This document shows positions 12,671 to 23,737 of a stretch of 64,000 nucleotides of DNA, one piece after another; the stretch's first letter is position 1, and every line of letters begins with the position of its first letter. The notes under the pieces are model-generated. The model made no database searches, was not told where the DNA came from, and saw nothing but the letters and a program-made list of their open reading frames with translations. The stretch lies in NCBI RefSeq assembly GCF_000003815.2, contig NC_049993.1:19927649-19991648 (forward strand), written 5' to 3'. The DNA is from Branchiostoma floridae. Taxonomy: Eukaryota; Chordata; Leptocardii; Amphioxiformes; Branchiostomatidae. The translations under genes and the position numbers were made by a program.

Positions 12671-13182
12671 GTGAGTTTGATCAAATAATGTACAAAGTTG
12701 AATAGTCTTGCAAAGAAGTTGTCTACAAAGAAAGTTGCAAAATGAACAGTAAGGACGCACCGATTTAATTGGTTGGTTCTCCAAATTGCCAGCTCTAGTA
12801 TTTTTTCACAAAATGAAAAATAAAACCACCTTTCATTCTACAAATTTTTATGGTCAAATTGCTATGAAGACATTCATCAACAGTCCAGTACTACTAGCAT
12901 TAAATTGGCCTAAGTGTCATTATGGGGTTCATATCACATCATTACAGTAGATGCATGTTTTTCTTTCATAAAAACTGTATTTTTGATAATCTTCAACAAA
13001 CAGGTGCAGCTACTATACGATGGTCGTGTTTATTTACTTTCTTCAAGCTGAAAGCTTATTTAATTTGATTATATTATTCTTTATGTTTTTATTAGCCCTT
13101 ATCTTTATCCCAGATTTTTTGCAATTTAAAGTTAAACAATTTTTTCACACAGTCGCTAAATTGGTGTGGCATAAGTGTAGAT

Positions 13183-13364
13183 TACTGTAAATGCATTTAA
13201 GTTCGCGGGGATTTAATTTCGCAGTAGCGGGAAAAGGGACACCATAGACTGCAGTCTAATACCATAGTAGAAAAATGTTCGCGGTGGTTTAAAGTTTGCG
13301 GTGAAGTGGTCACCACGAAAACCGCGAACATTAATCCACCGCAAACATTTCTGCATTTACAGTA
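13183..13364. mobile_element. Palindromic MITE-like element next to the LRR1 coding exon
   Basis: The ends are TACTGTAAATGCA and TGCATTTACAGTA, with inner inverted blocks ('gttcgcgg', 'ccgcgaac'). 182 bp, ending 37 bp before the coding exon. It creates a spurious upstream reading frame joined to the receptor frame. Confidence 0.75.
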
Positions 13365-13411
13365 TATGGTATTTAGTATGTCTTGTCTTGTACCAGTACA
13401 GGGTGTGCATC

Positions 13412-14665
13412 ATGAGTAAGACCCTACCATGTGTGCTGATGTTGCTGCTGGTCATCCTGGGATCAGCAGAAGCTTCCTGCGTCTGTTATCCTCCTTCCTC
13501 GACAATCTGCCACTGCAATACTCAGTTCGGACAGGTCCTCTACGGCGTTCCACAGGACCTGCCCACAAACATCGCTGTCTTGTCCTTGAGTTCTAATCGA
13601 ATCAGAACTTTAAGACAGTCAGATTTCTCACGTTATGCGAACTTAAAAAGATTATTTATTTCTAACAATCGTATCTCTACAATCAATAACCAAACATTCT
13701 TTGACTTGTCAGACTTGTTCGATTTATGGCTCAATGGTAACCAAATAACAATTCTCAAAGCTGGCATGTTTACAGGGCTAGGAAACTTGCAGTACCTTCA
13801 CTTATATGATAATTTGATCATTTACATTCAGGATGGAACTTTCAAATCAACACCACAACTAAGAACCTTAAGCCTGTACAACACCATATTAACAACTCTC
13901 AGGTCTGACATGTTAACAGGGCTGGGGAACTTGGAGAACCTTGACTTAACCAATGCTGAGATCAGCGATATTCAGACTGGAACTTTCAATTCCACACCAA
14001 AACTGACAAACTTGCATCTGGATGATAACAAGTTAACAATCCTCAGATCTGACATGTTCACAGGGCTTAGCATTTTACAATCCCTTGGTCTATCTGGTAA
14101 CAAAATACATGACATTCAGGCTGGAACTTTCAGTCCAACACCACAACTGGGAATCTTGTACTTGTTCAACAACCACATTCAATCTATTCCATCTAACTTA
14201 CTGGAAAATCAGTTAAACCTTACAGAGCTCAAGTTGTCTGAAAACAGCATCACAACGTTTCCCTTTCAAGAGTTGTCAAAAATTCAAACACTTTCTGTTC
14301 TTCACCTTGACAACAACCAACTGACGACTCTTCCCTCAAAGGCCTATGACATACTGTCCTCAATCCCTGATGTGAACATTGAGAACAACCCCTGGCATTG
14401 TGACTGTAGGATGCTTCCTTTCTGGCAAAATATGACTGGAAATCATTCTTTTGAAAACCAGATCACATGTTCCCAGCCCAGTCAGTTCTATGGGCACAGT
14501 CTCCAAGATCTCAGCCTTGATGATCTGAACACTGAAGAGTGTAGTGATCATGAAGCAACTGTTGGTAATATTCTCGATACAAGTGTTGGTAATGTTCTCG
14601 TTAGCTCTGTCTATGGTACAGTAGCTGGTAGTCTTATCATCATGGTCATACTTCTCATGACCTAG
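13412..14665 (+). CDS. LRR1: leucine-rich-repeat surface protein, no Ig, no tail
   Basis: 417 residues. The start ATG is at 13412, eleven bases after the acceptor TACAG, and is followed by a signal peptide (MSKTLPCVLMLLLVILGSAEA). Upstream codons come from a MITE and are rejected. Then LRRNT (Cys-rich, about 22-50), 11 LRRs of about 24 residues (50-320), LRRCT with NPWHCDCRM at about 325, and a hydrophobic C-terminus (SVYGTVAGSLIIMVILLMT) that ends at the stop. There is no Ig domain and no cytoplasmic tail, unlike LRR6-LRR9. The end could be a membrane anchor without a tail or a GPI signal. The role is unknown; the architecture fits extracellular recognition. It is the most divergent member in its LRR consensus. 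Confidence 0.85.
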   Translation: MSKTLPCVLMLLLVILGSAEASCVCYPPSSTICHCNTQFGQVLYGVPQDLPTNIAVLSLSSNRIRTLRQSDFSRYANLKRLFISNNRISTINNQTFFDLSDLFDLWLNGNQITILKAGMFTGLGNLQYLHLYDNLIIYIQDGTFKSTPQLRTLSLYNTILTTLRSDMLTGLGNLENLDLTNAEISDIQTGTFNSTPKLTNLHLDDNKLTILRSDMFTGLSILQSLGLSGNKIHDIQAGTFSPTPQLGILYLFNNHIQSIPSNLLENQLNLTELKLSENSITTFPFQELSKIQTLSVLHLDNNQLTTLPSKAYDILSSIPDVNIENNPWHCDCRMLPFWQNMTGNHSFENQITCSQPSQFYGHSLQDLSLDDLNTEECSDHEATVGNILDTSVGNVLVSSVYGTVAGSLIIMVILLMT

Positions 14666-14696
14666 TGTGAGAGGCCGAGGATCTTCACTTATTCAC

Positions 14697-14960
14697 TCTG
14701 AGGGAGTGAGGGAGAGAGAGAGGGAGTGAGGGAGAGAGAGAGGGAGTGAGGGAGAGAGAGAGGGAGAGAGAGAGGGAGTGAGGGAGAGAGAGGGAGGGAG
14801 GGAGGGAGGGAGTGTGTGAGGGAGGGAGGGAGGGAGTGGGTGAGTGAGTAAGTGAGTGAGTGAGAGTGACAGTATAAGTGAGTGAACGAGTATAAGTGAA
14901 TGAGAGTGAGTAATTGAGTCAGAGTGAGTGCCAGGATGAGTGAGTGAGTCAGTAAGTGAT
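14697..14960 (+). repeat. (GAGTG / GAGA) purine microsatellite
   Basis: Begins about 30 bp after the LRR1 stop. Units such as 'gggagtgagggagagagaga' grade into 'gagtgagtgagt'. Confidence 0.9.
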
Positions 14961-15019
14961 CCTCCATCTTCACAATTGAAGAAGGAAACATTCTTGTAGA
15001 CCTGACAAGCTCCACTCAC

Positions 15020-15800
15020 TTTTAAAAAGAAAAGAACACACTTTTTTAAATTACAAAAAAGACCGTTGTACTAAATTGTAATGGATGAAAGTCAATAGGG
15101 TTGAAGAAGCAAAAATATTGATTTCTGAAGTGTTATTTTTGACAACCACAGCTACTGATACTGTAGCAACTGTTGACCAACACAGTTAACTTTATAGCTT
15201 GAAAGTTCATCTGTGTTGGTAGAAATCATTCTGAAGCAAAGTTGAACGGTGATTTCCAATACAAAAAATAGGCTGACCACATTTTCGACTGATAGATTTC
15301 AGTCTTTGTCAAGGAATGAACAATCTACTGCTTTTGTGATGTCACGTTATGTAGATAGAACATGTGTCTTGGTGGATTAGAAGTCACAGAAAATTCTTTA
15401 ATATTGATCTAAGTTTTTAATTTTTCACATAATCTTACAGTCAGAAGCAGCCAGAGGTTCTTGATTAATGGTTGAACTGTTACTGTTATCTGTTGATATG
15501 TTAGAGGAGGGCTGCTTCATGTACATTCTTAGCTATCGATCACAAGACAACACATTTCCTGTAAGTTGGTTCTATGACATTTTGAAGTTAAAGTTTAGAG
15601 GTCTACAAGATGAAAACAGCTTAAATTTATTCACTCCCTGAAATTAAGATTATTATCATAATTAATAACTAAAAACTTAGTGTATCAAGCTTACATAGTC
15701 TTAAGGTAAGAAGTTTCAATCCAAGCCATACTGGGTGTGCCATTGGCATTTTTTGTCTATTTTTGTGCCTTATTCTGCATTTGATGGTATAGCTCTTCAT
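15020..15800. other. No recognisable feature
   Basis: AT-rich intergenic sequence; I see no gene, splice pattern or strong repeat. Confidence 0.5.
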
Positions 15801-15814
15801 ATGCCATACCTTAA

Positions 15815-16090
15815 TGGACCGATCCCGTAGCCCCGCCCCCTGTTCAATCATGTTCTATTTCGAACACCTCCGTCAAAAACAGCGCTTGTCGGACAGAACT
15901 GGCCGCCGCCGCTGTTTAGCTGATAATGACGACTGACTTCGGTTTAGTTTTTTGAGCCATGAAATCCTCTCAGACCGGGCCGAAAAAAATTGCGCTGCCT
16001 TCTTTGTTAAGGGCTACATCCACTGCGTACTGTTGTTTGAGAATTGGGTTGATACAGATGCGGTAAGGGCGTTATAATTTCAGACAAAGC
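15815..16090 (+). other. GC-richer block with an exon-like frame and donor
   Basis: Composition changes to GC/CpG richer ('ggccgccgccgctg'). One frame reads CAAFFVKGYIHCVLLFENW then VDTDA and stops at a consensus donor (GCG|GTAAGG) near 16062. This could be a first exon of an unrecognised gene or part of a transposon. No family recognised. Confidence 0.25.
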
Positions 16091-16517
16091 GGAAGCGATA
16101 GGCGCTCCATAGCATTACCTTGTTGGTGGGCAGAAGTGCCCGGTTTCTGACATGCGATCCATGCATGTGGAGACCAGGGTACATAAATCTGTAACAGGGT
16201 TTCTACTGCATTTGTTGCATGCATAAGAGCTGCATGCATGCTCATGATTGAAACGAAATTGAGATGAATGCAGCTCTGGCACTCGTGGAGAGGGAGCTTG
16301 TACTACACGCCAACTAATAGGACCCTTCTACAAAGACTGCTAGTGCAGAGTCCCGTGTCTTATACATACCCTGCTTTACACGTGCATTCAGCCAATCAAC
16401 AATGTAATGCTATGCAGTGGCTTTGCCTCCCAAAACAACAATACTCGGTGGGTGTAAACCTTCACAAAGAATAGCATAGCATTTTTCTTTGGCCATTTCT
16501 GTCCCACTGGGGCTGTT

Positions 16518-16617
16518 NNNNNNNNNNNNNNNNNNNNNNNNNNNNNNNNNNNNNNNNNNNNNNNNNNNNNNNNNNNNNNNNNNNNNNNNNNNNNNNNNNN
16601 NNNNNNNNNNNNNNNNN
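16518..16617. other. Assembly gap (100 N)
   Basis: Run of N. Confidence 0.99.
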
Positions 16618-16734
16618 GATATGCGTTCGATCGGGATCGGTCCATTACACTTTTACACAATTAAATTTACAAAAATTACATCTTAATTACACAATAAAAA
16701 TCGTAATGTCATTCCTAAACATACAGTTTACTAG

Positions 16735-17020
16735 AAGGTAATTGAACAAGCATTTTAATTGGTGCAGTGAAGCAAATTGAATGAAAGATAGCAACTCAAA
16801 GTGTCCAAAAATGTATCATTACTGATCAGAAGTGTCACATTGTTTCATGTAACTTTGGATACATGTGTAGCAAAATACTGAGGTGTAACAGTATGAGATG
16901 CAGTTATTAACAAATAGGAATAAATGCAGCAGTTATTTGCATCACAAATATTACAGGTGCAAACTTAACAGAAGAAAATGAAACCAAATTTTGACTTATA
17001 GCCAAAAATAAAATGAAAGA
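16735..17020 (+). repeat. Duplicated block, second copy of 9430-9707
   Basis: See the shared words given for 9430-9707. It lies about 0.4 kb before the LRR2 leader, the same relative place as before LRR1. Confidence 0.8.
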
Positions 17021-17257
17021 TATACATGTACGTAGCTTATTGAATGTAGGTTATACATGTACTTTCTGAATCACTTTTAGATTTGTGTTGATACAAGGTT
17101 TGAAGAAGATTCATTTATGATTTATATAGGATTATGAACTGAAAAAAGTTAACAATTCTATATTTCATTAAAGTATAATTTGCGATAGTTTTTTCCCGAT
17201 CTCTCAACATGATGAAATATTTTGTGACTGAGATTTTTGACTTGTTCCTGAAATGAG

Positions 17258-17375
17258 GTCATGTGTGTGTGCATGTGTGTGTGCGTGCATGTGCGTGTGC
17301 ATGTGCGTGCATATGTGCGTGTGACTGTGTAATTGTGAATCTGTATGCATGTGTGTGTGTGTGTGTGTATGTGTG
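17258..17375 (+). repeat. GT-rich microsatellite
   Basis: Imperfect (TG)n and (TGCG)n run just 5' of the LRR2 leader. Confidence 0.9.
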
Positions 17376-17421
17376 TAAGCTACAAGTCCTGGTAGTGTAT
17401 GTGATAGCAAGCACGTATTCT

Positions 17422-17669
17422 GATTAATATTTAACCTTCCTGTGCAATGTAGACAGGACACCCATGCCATACCATAGGTGGGTTGATCAAAGTACAAGTC
17501 GCTACGCTGACTTGCAGCCGGTTGTGACGCACCAGTAAATTTGAGAAGAAGTTATCCAGAGCAGAGTTTCTCTATTAGCTCAACAGGTACAACTTGACAG
17601 GTTGAGAGAAGACGCCATACAAGCCTGTTTGAGCCGGAACTTCTGATAGTCTTCGGATAGACTTTGAAG
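17422..17669 (+). promoter_or_regulatory. LRR2 leader region: HNF1-like motif and first leader exon
   Basis: GATTAATATTTAACC at 17422-17436 is the best match to the palindromic HNF1 type (GTTAATnATTAAC) in the set. The leader continues to 'agactttgaag' and the donor GTGAGA at 17670, with 'gagagaagacgccatacaagcc' matching the LRR1 leader. Confidence 0.55.
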
Positions 17670-18101
17670 GTGAGAATACTGCAAACCTTGTGCCAGAGGG
17701 GGAGTTACTCCCAGAGTAAGTCCACATCATTTTGCCACTGTTGGTGTTAGTTTTTGTGGACTAGTATCAAACCTGGAACCAATTATTCAAAGTTATTCTA
17801 GGAAAAAAATCATATGGATCACACACACGTCACTGAAAACTGGCTGAAATATAATTCGAGAAATAATAACCCCTGTGCTATTTTTTTTAACTTTTGTGGT
17901 TTATTCCATGTGATGTTTGAAATCAGGTGCTCATGCAAATGTTGAAATGATTTTTTTCCTTTCAATAACTTTGAATCATTAGTTGCAGGCTTAACGGCCC
18001 ATTTCAAAGAGTCTACTTCGTCATAAGGTAACATGGGCGTGGTATATGTACCTCCATTAAAATGGTGCTATAGTTTTTACTCTGCGCATCAATGGTTTCA
18101 G

Positions 18102-18181
18102 GTTTGACATCCCCAGTGCAGGGTACCAGTTGACAAGTCTTGTACAGCTGTCAATTTCAACGTCATCAGTGTATATATCAG
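18102..18181 (+). other. LRR2 last leader exon
   Basis: Acceptor TTTCAG, then 'gtttgacatccccagtgcag' and 'gtacagctgtcaatttcaac', ending before the donor GTAAGT. Orthologous to 12591-12670 and 42829-42914. A shorter exon-like copy with acceptor GTTGCAG and donor GTAACA sits at 17989-18027. Confidence 0.6.
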
Positions 18182-18439
18182 GTAAGTTTGGTTCTACTAT
18201 GTACATTAATAAACTCATAGTCATTGAAAAAGTTACATGATTGTTAACTTCAAGAAAATTGCAAAGTTTCCAATTAGTAAACAATTGATCACGTGATGTC
18301 ACTGGGTGAAGCAAAGAAGACAAAAATATTACTTTACATATTGATTTTTAATTTGATCTGCCAGTTTAAATATTAACTAGTAGATGCCATGGTAGGCACT
18401 AGTCATAGAATTCCCTGCATGTAAAAATTATAAGCAAAT

Positions 18440-18693
18440 ACAGTGATCGCTTGTTAATAAGTATCTATATATAAGTTATATTTTGTTTCCATTATTCATT
18501 GTGCATTTTGTATACATAAGTTATATTTTGTTTCCAGTTATTATTGTATATACCATTTTGTATCTTGTTATTTACTTGAATGTGTATTTTGTTTGTTTCG
18601 GGGAGACAACTTGAAGAGGTGATCCGTCACCTGTTTTGTCTCACCCTCCATTTTTCATGTGGAAAGTGCAATAAACAAATAAATAAACAAATT
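18440..18693 (+). mobile_element. Probable LINE 3' end (truncated)
   Basis: Sequence ending 'gtgcaataaacaaataaataaac' with 'ttatattttgtttcca' repeated twice and 'ggggagacaacttg' looks like the 3' UTR and tail of a 5'-truncated CR1/L2-type retroposon. It lies in the last intron of LRR2. Class is an inference from the tail alone. Confidence 0.4.
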
Positions 18694-18718
18694 ATGTTAA
18701 CTCTTGTACCAGGACATC

Positions 18719-20908
18719 ATGAGTAAGAAGCAGCCAGGTGTGCTGATGTTCCTCCTGGTCATCCTTATGGTGATGGAAGCAGCAGAAGCTGACTGCAGCT
18801 CATTGTGCTCATCATCTTCCTGCTACTGCAACCATCAGGGCCTCACCAGCGTTCCACAGGACCTGCCCACAACCATCACGGACCTGTATTTCAGTGGGAA
18901 TCAAGTCCCAACTATAAGTCAGTCCGACCTCTCACGTTATAGGGACTTAGAGACTTTAAATCTTGAAGACAATCGCATCTCTACCATCGATAGCCAAACA
19001 TTCTATCTCTTACCAAACTTGACCACGTTAGAGCTTACCGGTAACCAAATAACAATTCTCAGAGCTGACATGTTCATGGGGCTGGAAAACTTGCAGATGC
19101 TTAAATTAGACATGAATGAGATCAGTGATATTCAGGCTGGAACTTTCAGTCAAACACCACAACTGAAAAACTTGTACCTGCATTACAACAAGTTAACAAC
19201 CCTCAGATCTGACATGTTCACAGGGCTGGGGAACTTGCACCACCTTTCCTTAAGCAGTAATGAGATCAGTGATATTCAGGCTGGAACTTTCAGTCCAACA
19301 CCACAACTGACATTCTTGTACCTGTATCGGAACAAGTTAACAACCCTCAGATCTGACATGTTCACAGGGCTGGGGAACTTGCAGAACCTTTTTATTTACT
19401 TATCAATGAATAAGATCAGTGATATTCAGGCTGGAACTTTCAGCCAAACACCACAACTGACATCCTTGTACCTGCGTCTGGATGATAACAAATTAACAAG
19501 CCTTGTACCTGACATGTTCATAGGGCTGGCAAACTTTTACCTTTCTATGTCGTCTAATAATATGACTGATATTCAGGCTGGAACTTTTAATGCAACCCCA
19601 CAACTGAGAGGCTTAAATCTCGGTTACAACAAGTTAACAGTCCTCAGAGCTGACATGTTTTCAGGACTGGGAAACTTGGAGACCCTTAACTTAGAGAATA
19701 ATGAGAACATTAGTGACATCCAGGCTGGAACGTTTAGTTCAACATCACGACTTGAACACCTTTGTCTGAGTAACAACAAGTTAACAACCCTCAGATCTGA
19801 CATGTTTACAAGTCTAGGAAACTTGAAGAACCTTTGGTTAGACTTTAACGAGATCAGTGACATTCAGGCTGGAACTTTCAGTTCAGCAGCACAGCTTACA
19901 AACGTGTACCTAGATAATAACAAATTAACAAGCCTCAGAGCTGACATGTTCACAGGGCTGGGAAACTTGGAGCTCCTTTACTTAAACGATAATGAGATCA
20001 GTGATATTCAGGCTGGAACTTTTAATGCAACCCCACAACTAAGAACCTTAAGCCTGGAATACAACAAGTTAACAGTCCTCAAAGCTGACATGTTTACAGG
20101 ACTGGGAAACTTGGAGACCCTTAACTTACATGATAATGAGATCAGTGACTTTCAGGCTGGAACTTTTAGTTCTACATCACGACTTGTAACCTTGGACCTG
20201 CGTAATAACAAATTAACAACCCTCAGATCTGACATGTTTACAGGGCTGGGAAACTTGAAGGTCCTTTGGTTAGACAATAACGAGATCAAAGACATTCAGT
20301 CTGGAGCTTTCAGTTCAGCAACACAGCTGACACACATGAACTTGCGTAATAACAAGTTAACAACCCTCGTATCCAACATGTTCACAGGGCTGGCAAACTT
20401 GGAAGAAATTCTCCTACGGAATAATAGCATCAGTGATATTCAGGCTGGAACTTTTAGTCCAACGCCACAACTGAGTCGCTTAGACCTGTCCAACAACCAC
20501 ATCCAATCCATTCCGCCCAACTTAGTGGTAAATCTACCGCACCTGGTTAGCCTTAAATTGTCTCACAACAACATCACCACGTTTCCCTTCAACGATTTGT
20601 CAGTTCAAACAATTCATTACCTTTCCCTTGACAATAACCAACTGACATCTCTTTCCTCTGCTGAATATGACATACTTTCATCTATACCTTATGTCAGCAT
20701 TGACAACAACCCCTGGCATTGTGATTGTAGAATGTTTCACTTTAGGCTGAAGATGACGGGGGCTGAAGAAAACCAGTTTTATTGTTCCGAACCTAGCAAC
20801 CTCAAAGGGCAAAAGCTGAGTCAGGTCTTTCCTGAATCTCTGACCTGTGAATCACAGCCACTCTCCGATGAGGACAGAATGCTACTGTTGAGTCGGGAGG
20901 ACTTATAG
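18719..20908 (+). CDS. LRR2: 25-LRR protein, prematurely ended after LRRCT
   Basis: 729 residues. ATG at 18719, six bases after the acceptor ACCAG. Signal peptide (KKQPGVLMFLLVILMVMEAA), LRRNT with CSSSSCYCN, 25 LRRs (the longest array in the window), then LRRCT NPWHCDCRM at about 662. The frame leaves the family sequence soon after LTCES and stops at 20908. Alignment by eye to LRR3 shows that most of the Ig domain N-terminal half is deleted and the frame is shifted. As it stands the product would be a secreted LRR protein with no membrane anchor. Either that is its present form or the gene is decaying; the relic downstream favours decay, the long intact LRR frame favours recent decay. Confidence 0.8.
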   Translation: MSKKQPGVLMFLLVILMVMEAAEADCSSLCSSSSCYCNHQGLTSVPQDLPTTITDLYFSGNQVPTISQSDLSRYRDLETLNLEDNRISTIDSQTFYLLPNLTTLELTGNQITILRADMFMGLENLQMLKLDMNEISDIQAGTFSQTPQLKNLYLHYNKLTTLRSDMFTGLGNLHHLSLSSNEISDIQAGTFSPTPQLTFLYLYRNKLTTLRSDMFTGLGNLQNLFIYLSMNKISDIQAGTFSQTPQLTSLYLRLDDNKLTSLVPDMFIGLANFYLSMSSNNMTDIQAGTFNATPQLRGLNLGYNKLTVLRADMFSGLGNLETLNLENNENISDIQAGTFSSTSRLEHLCLSNNKLTTLRSDMFTSLGNLKNLWLDFNEISDIQAGTFSSAAQLTNVYLDNNKLTSLRADMFTGLGNLELLYLNDNEISDIQAGTFNATPQLRTLSLEYNKLTVLKADMFTGLGNLETLNLHDNEISDFQAGTFSSTSRLVTLDLRNNKLTTLRSDMFTGLGNLKVLWLDNNEIKDIQSGAFSSATQLTHMNLRNNKLTTLVSNMFTGLANLEEILLRNNSISDIQAGTFSPTPQLSRLDLSNNHIQSIPPNLVVNLPHLVSLKLSHNNITTFPFNDLSVQTIHYLSLDNNQLTSLSSAEYDILSSIPYVSIDNNPWHCDCRMFHFRLKMTGAEENQFYCSEPSNLKGQKLSQVFPESLTCESQPLSDEDRMLLLSREDL

Positions 20909-21197
20909 TGGATGTGAATGGTAGCATCCCCATAACCTATGTCACTGCAGCAGATGCAGGTCTGTTACGTCTGTATTGCGAAAAAATCCAATTGGCTCCA
21001 AATCAGCCACCTTGTTTGTGGATGTCCTCCAGAACACTCAGACAGCTTTCCCCCTGCCTGTGCTTCTTGGTGCCCTCGTTGGCTCCATAGCCGGCACTCT
21101 CCTCATTGTTGCTATCGTCCTCACAATTTGGTGCAGGAACCATCCTTCCAAAAGCTCAGATCATGCTGCCGTTTTAGCAACACCAACACAACAATAA
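20909..21197 (+). pseudogene. LRR2 relic of Ig end, transmembrane helix and tail start
   Basis: Out of frame with the gene. One frame reads VDVNGSIPITYVTAADAG (the end of an Ig domain). After an extra T in 'ctgttacgtctg' another reads NPIGSKSATLFVDVLQNTQ and then a helix GALVGSIAGTLLIVAIVLTI followed by WCRNH. These match LRR9 and LRR10 most closely. Confidence 0.85.
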
Positions 21198-21213
21198 TCT
21201 CCACGCTGAGACC

Positions 21214-21343
21214 CTACGGTGCCTTTAGCGATAGTATCAAAGCTGGCCATGGAGTATGGCAAGCCAAAGGGAGTCAAGCGGGCACCTGGTGCCACTATAC
21301 TCAGTCCCTTACCAGCTTTGATACTATCTATAAGGCACCGTAG
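21214..21343. mobile_element. 130-bp MITE inside the LRR2 tail relic
   Basis: The ends CTACGGTGCCTTTAGCGATA and its near-perfect inverted copy (about 32 bp each) enclose about 65 bp. If the terminal TA is the target duplication this fits a Tc1/mariner-type MITE. Tail-relic sequence ('gtgatccccag', 'ggttccgtaaaccctc') resumes at about 21378. Confidence 0.8.
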
Positions 21344-21966
21344 TGTCTGCTTGGAGACTACACTACAACAGAGTCAGTGATCCCCAGTTGTCAGGCAGAG
21401 ACAGCCCCAAGGTTCCGTAAACCCTCACCAGTTTGCCTCACTGCCTGACGAGAATGAAACTGTGAGACCGCTCCCTGAAAACTCTAGTCCCTTTAAGTTT
21501 TAAAAGCCAAACTCGATGTATCAACCAGCCTGAATATCACAGTAATTATTATGACGTGATGATTAACTCATAGATGTGACTGCCATTCATGGGGTTAAGG
21601 TAGGCAACTAAATGTTCAGAAGTACAGACATGAGTAAATATTACCCGTACAATCATGCTTTAAAATAGTTTCACTTATTATGTCGTGTATGTTTTTCACT
21701 TACAATGTGTGTAAATTAAAGATAAGATTTGGTTGTCACGATTTTAAACTTGGGGTTTCACTAAGTTAGATTATACCCAATAGGAACTAAATGTTTCTTA
21801 ACATGCAGTAATATTTTGTTTGAAGTTTTTTTATGATTATGAAGTTGATAAAATATTTACATGATACATGTTCATTTGTAGTGTTATTTGTGTTTTGTTG
21901 TGTGTGCGTGGGTATGTATATATGAGTGTATGTGTCTCTGTACATGTATGCGTGTATCGTATGTGT
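21344..21966 (+). other. LRR2 tail relic end and 3' flank shared by units
   Basis: Up to about 21500 it matches the LRR9 tail-coding DNA with breaks. From 21598 it has the landmarks shared by the flanks of LRR3-LRR6: 'ggtaggcaactaaatgttca', 'gattatgaagttgataaa', then a GT-rich run at 21880-21960. Confidence 0.7.
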
Positions 21967-22431
21967 GGGGGAGACGATGCCATTAGAATTTCCCCCAGTA
22001 ATACAATGCGTTCCAATGGGAGAGTTGAGGAAACAAATATCAAGGAAACAATTATCTGAAGAATAAAAAGTTCAAGCCATACAAACTTACCCTCAAATGA
22101 TAGCCTATTATGTCCAGTCTCATGATATTCCTTTGCAAGAATTTCTATACGGCTAGTCTTTTGATACACCCCCCTAATTAGAGCCCTTGGATTGGCCCGT
22201 TTGGCTCAAAACAGCTATCTGACGACGATACCATTATTTCAGAGGGGTGCGTAAACCCCCTCGAAGGAGAAAGGTCATATTTTACAACTAATTCAACCAG
22301 TATAGGGTCTTTCCTACCGCAGCCACTCCCAAAATGCCCGGATTTCACAACAAATCCCACCAAGAAAGGCTTTTCAATGGTTTGCTCTCTCACCGGGGGC
22401 TCTAGGCGCAGGCGCTTATTGTTGTCTCCCC
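21967..22431. mobile_element. Insertion with short inverted ends inside the 3' flank
   Basis: The LRR3 flank passes directly from the GT run to 'gggatagggtctcat', but here 465 bp intervene, beginning GGGGGAGACGA and ending TTGTCTCCCC. It carries a 71-codon minus frame of no recognised family. Probably a non-autonomous DNA element. Confidence 0.5.
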
Positions 22432-22717
22432 TGTAGTTGTGTGTACTGGAAAGTATGGAAGTATGTAATAAATAGACGCGTCAGAGCAGAAATGTGAATA
22501 TCTGAGGGGATAGGGTCTCATAGCATTTGTTTAAACTTCCAGTCTAGAGGGTGCTACATACATTTGGGGGATTTGTGGCATAATACAACATTTCTATCTG
22601 GACTAGTGGCAACTAGTTACGTCAGAGCTTCAGAACTCCGTTACCAAGAGCAGTGTCACGCTTTGCAATGTTTGGATTAGTCTGTGTAGCGCTTCAATTG
22701 CTGCTAGTGATAACCCT

Positions 22718-22930
22718 AATGAATGTTTAACCACTCAGATCAAGATACGTCACAAGAGGAGCAAAGTACAAGTCTAGCTAGGTCAATCGCTGCTGTTTGT
22801 CACATGAGCGTACGAGCTGCATAGAGCAGATGTCTCACAGGCACAACAGTTAGAGAAGAAAGAAGAAGTCCTTCAAGTCTTCCTGGCAACAGGCGCAACA
22901 CCTGAAGAAGTCCTCATCAAAGTTTTCCAG
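22718..22930 (+). promoter_or_regulatory. LRR3 leader region: HNF1-like motif and first leader exon
   Basis: AATGAATGTTTAACC (22718-22732) then 'cagatcaagatacgtcac', 'gctgctgtttgtcacat' and 'cacaacagttagagaagaaa'; the exon ends 'agttttccag' before GTGAGG. Strong similarity to the LRR4 leader. Confidence 0.6.
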
Positions 22931-23368
22931 GTGAGGAAGTGCCTGAAAGTCCTCAGTGCCCAGCTTGCTTTAAGACGTTAGTTTTATCTGTGTACAGTGG
23001 TATGTTAGCTGCAATGTAAATATCGGAATCGTTGAACGAATGATAAATTCACAAGGATTCATATTAAGTATTACATAACATCTATTCCAGATCAATAAAT
23101 GACACAAACAACCCAGGAAAACTAAAAAGAATAGCAGCTCATACTTACTAACAATAACAGCTAAAGGTCATAAAAGTTCATTGACCAGTCTATGACTAGT
23201 ATGAGGGTCAGAGGTCAGGTGCGTCCTGATCTCAGAGTCTGTTTGAACACTTTGAGGGAGTTTGCTTGTTGCAGTGACTTTTATACTCAGGACAGAATTG
23301 AGTTTGATGTATGATGATGGTCAGCACATATCAGTGGGTGAGTCCAGTGTTGTTTCTGTTGCTCCCAG

Positions 23369-23451
23369 GTTTACTACCAATCGCCAAGTGTGTGGTAGTA
23401 CTGCTGAACAGTTTGTACCTAGCAATCAATCTGCAAGTCGTCACTATCCAG
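23369..23451 (+). other. LRR3 second leader exon
   Basis: Acceptor GCTCCCAG, then 'gtttactaccaatcgccaag', ending 'tcactatccag' before GTAAAT. It is 83 bp and nearly identical to 27255-27337 in LRR4. Confidence 0.7.
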
Positions 23452-23737
23452 GTAAATTTCCACAGGTGTCAACATTGTATCCTCTTTACAAAAGAGGTAT
23501 ATGAAATGTACAATAGTCATAAAATTAAAATGTTCTTCCTTGTATGATAAGATAGGCTGATTACATTCAAAGTTTTCAAACCAAACTGACTGATTTTTCT
23601 CCCCTCTACAAAAGAGTCCTGTAAAATGCACAATCATGAAGAAGAGTGATGGATGTCAGTCGAAACGTCCGGAAATAAACCAAAGGAATTGTATTTGACA
23701 AAATGCCCTTGGTGTTGTCCAGTCTAGGGAGTGCATC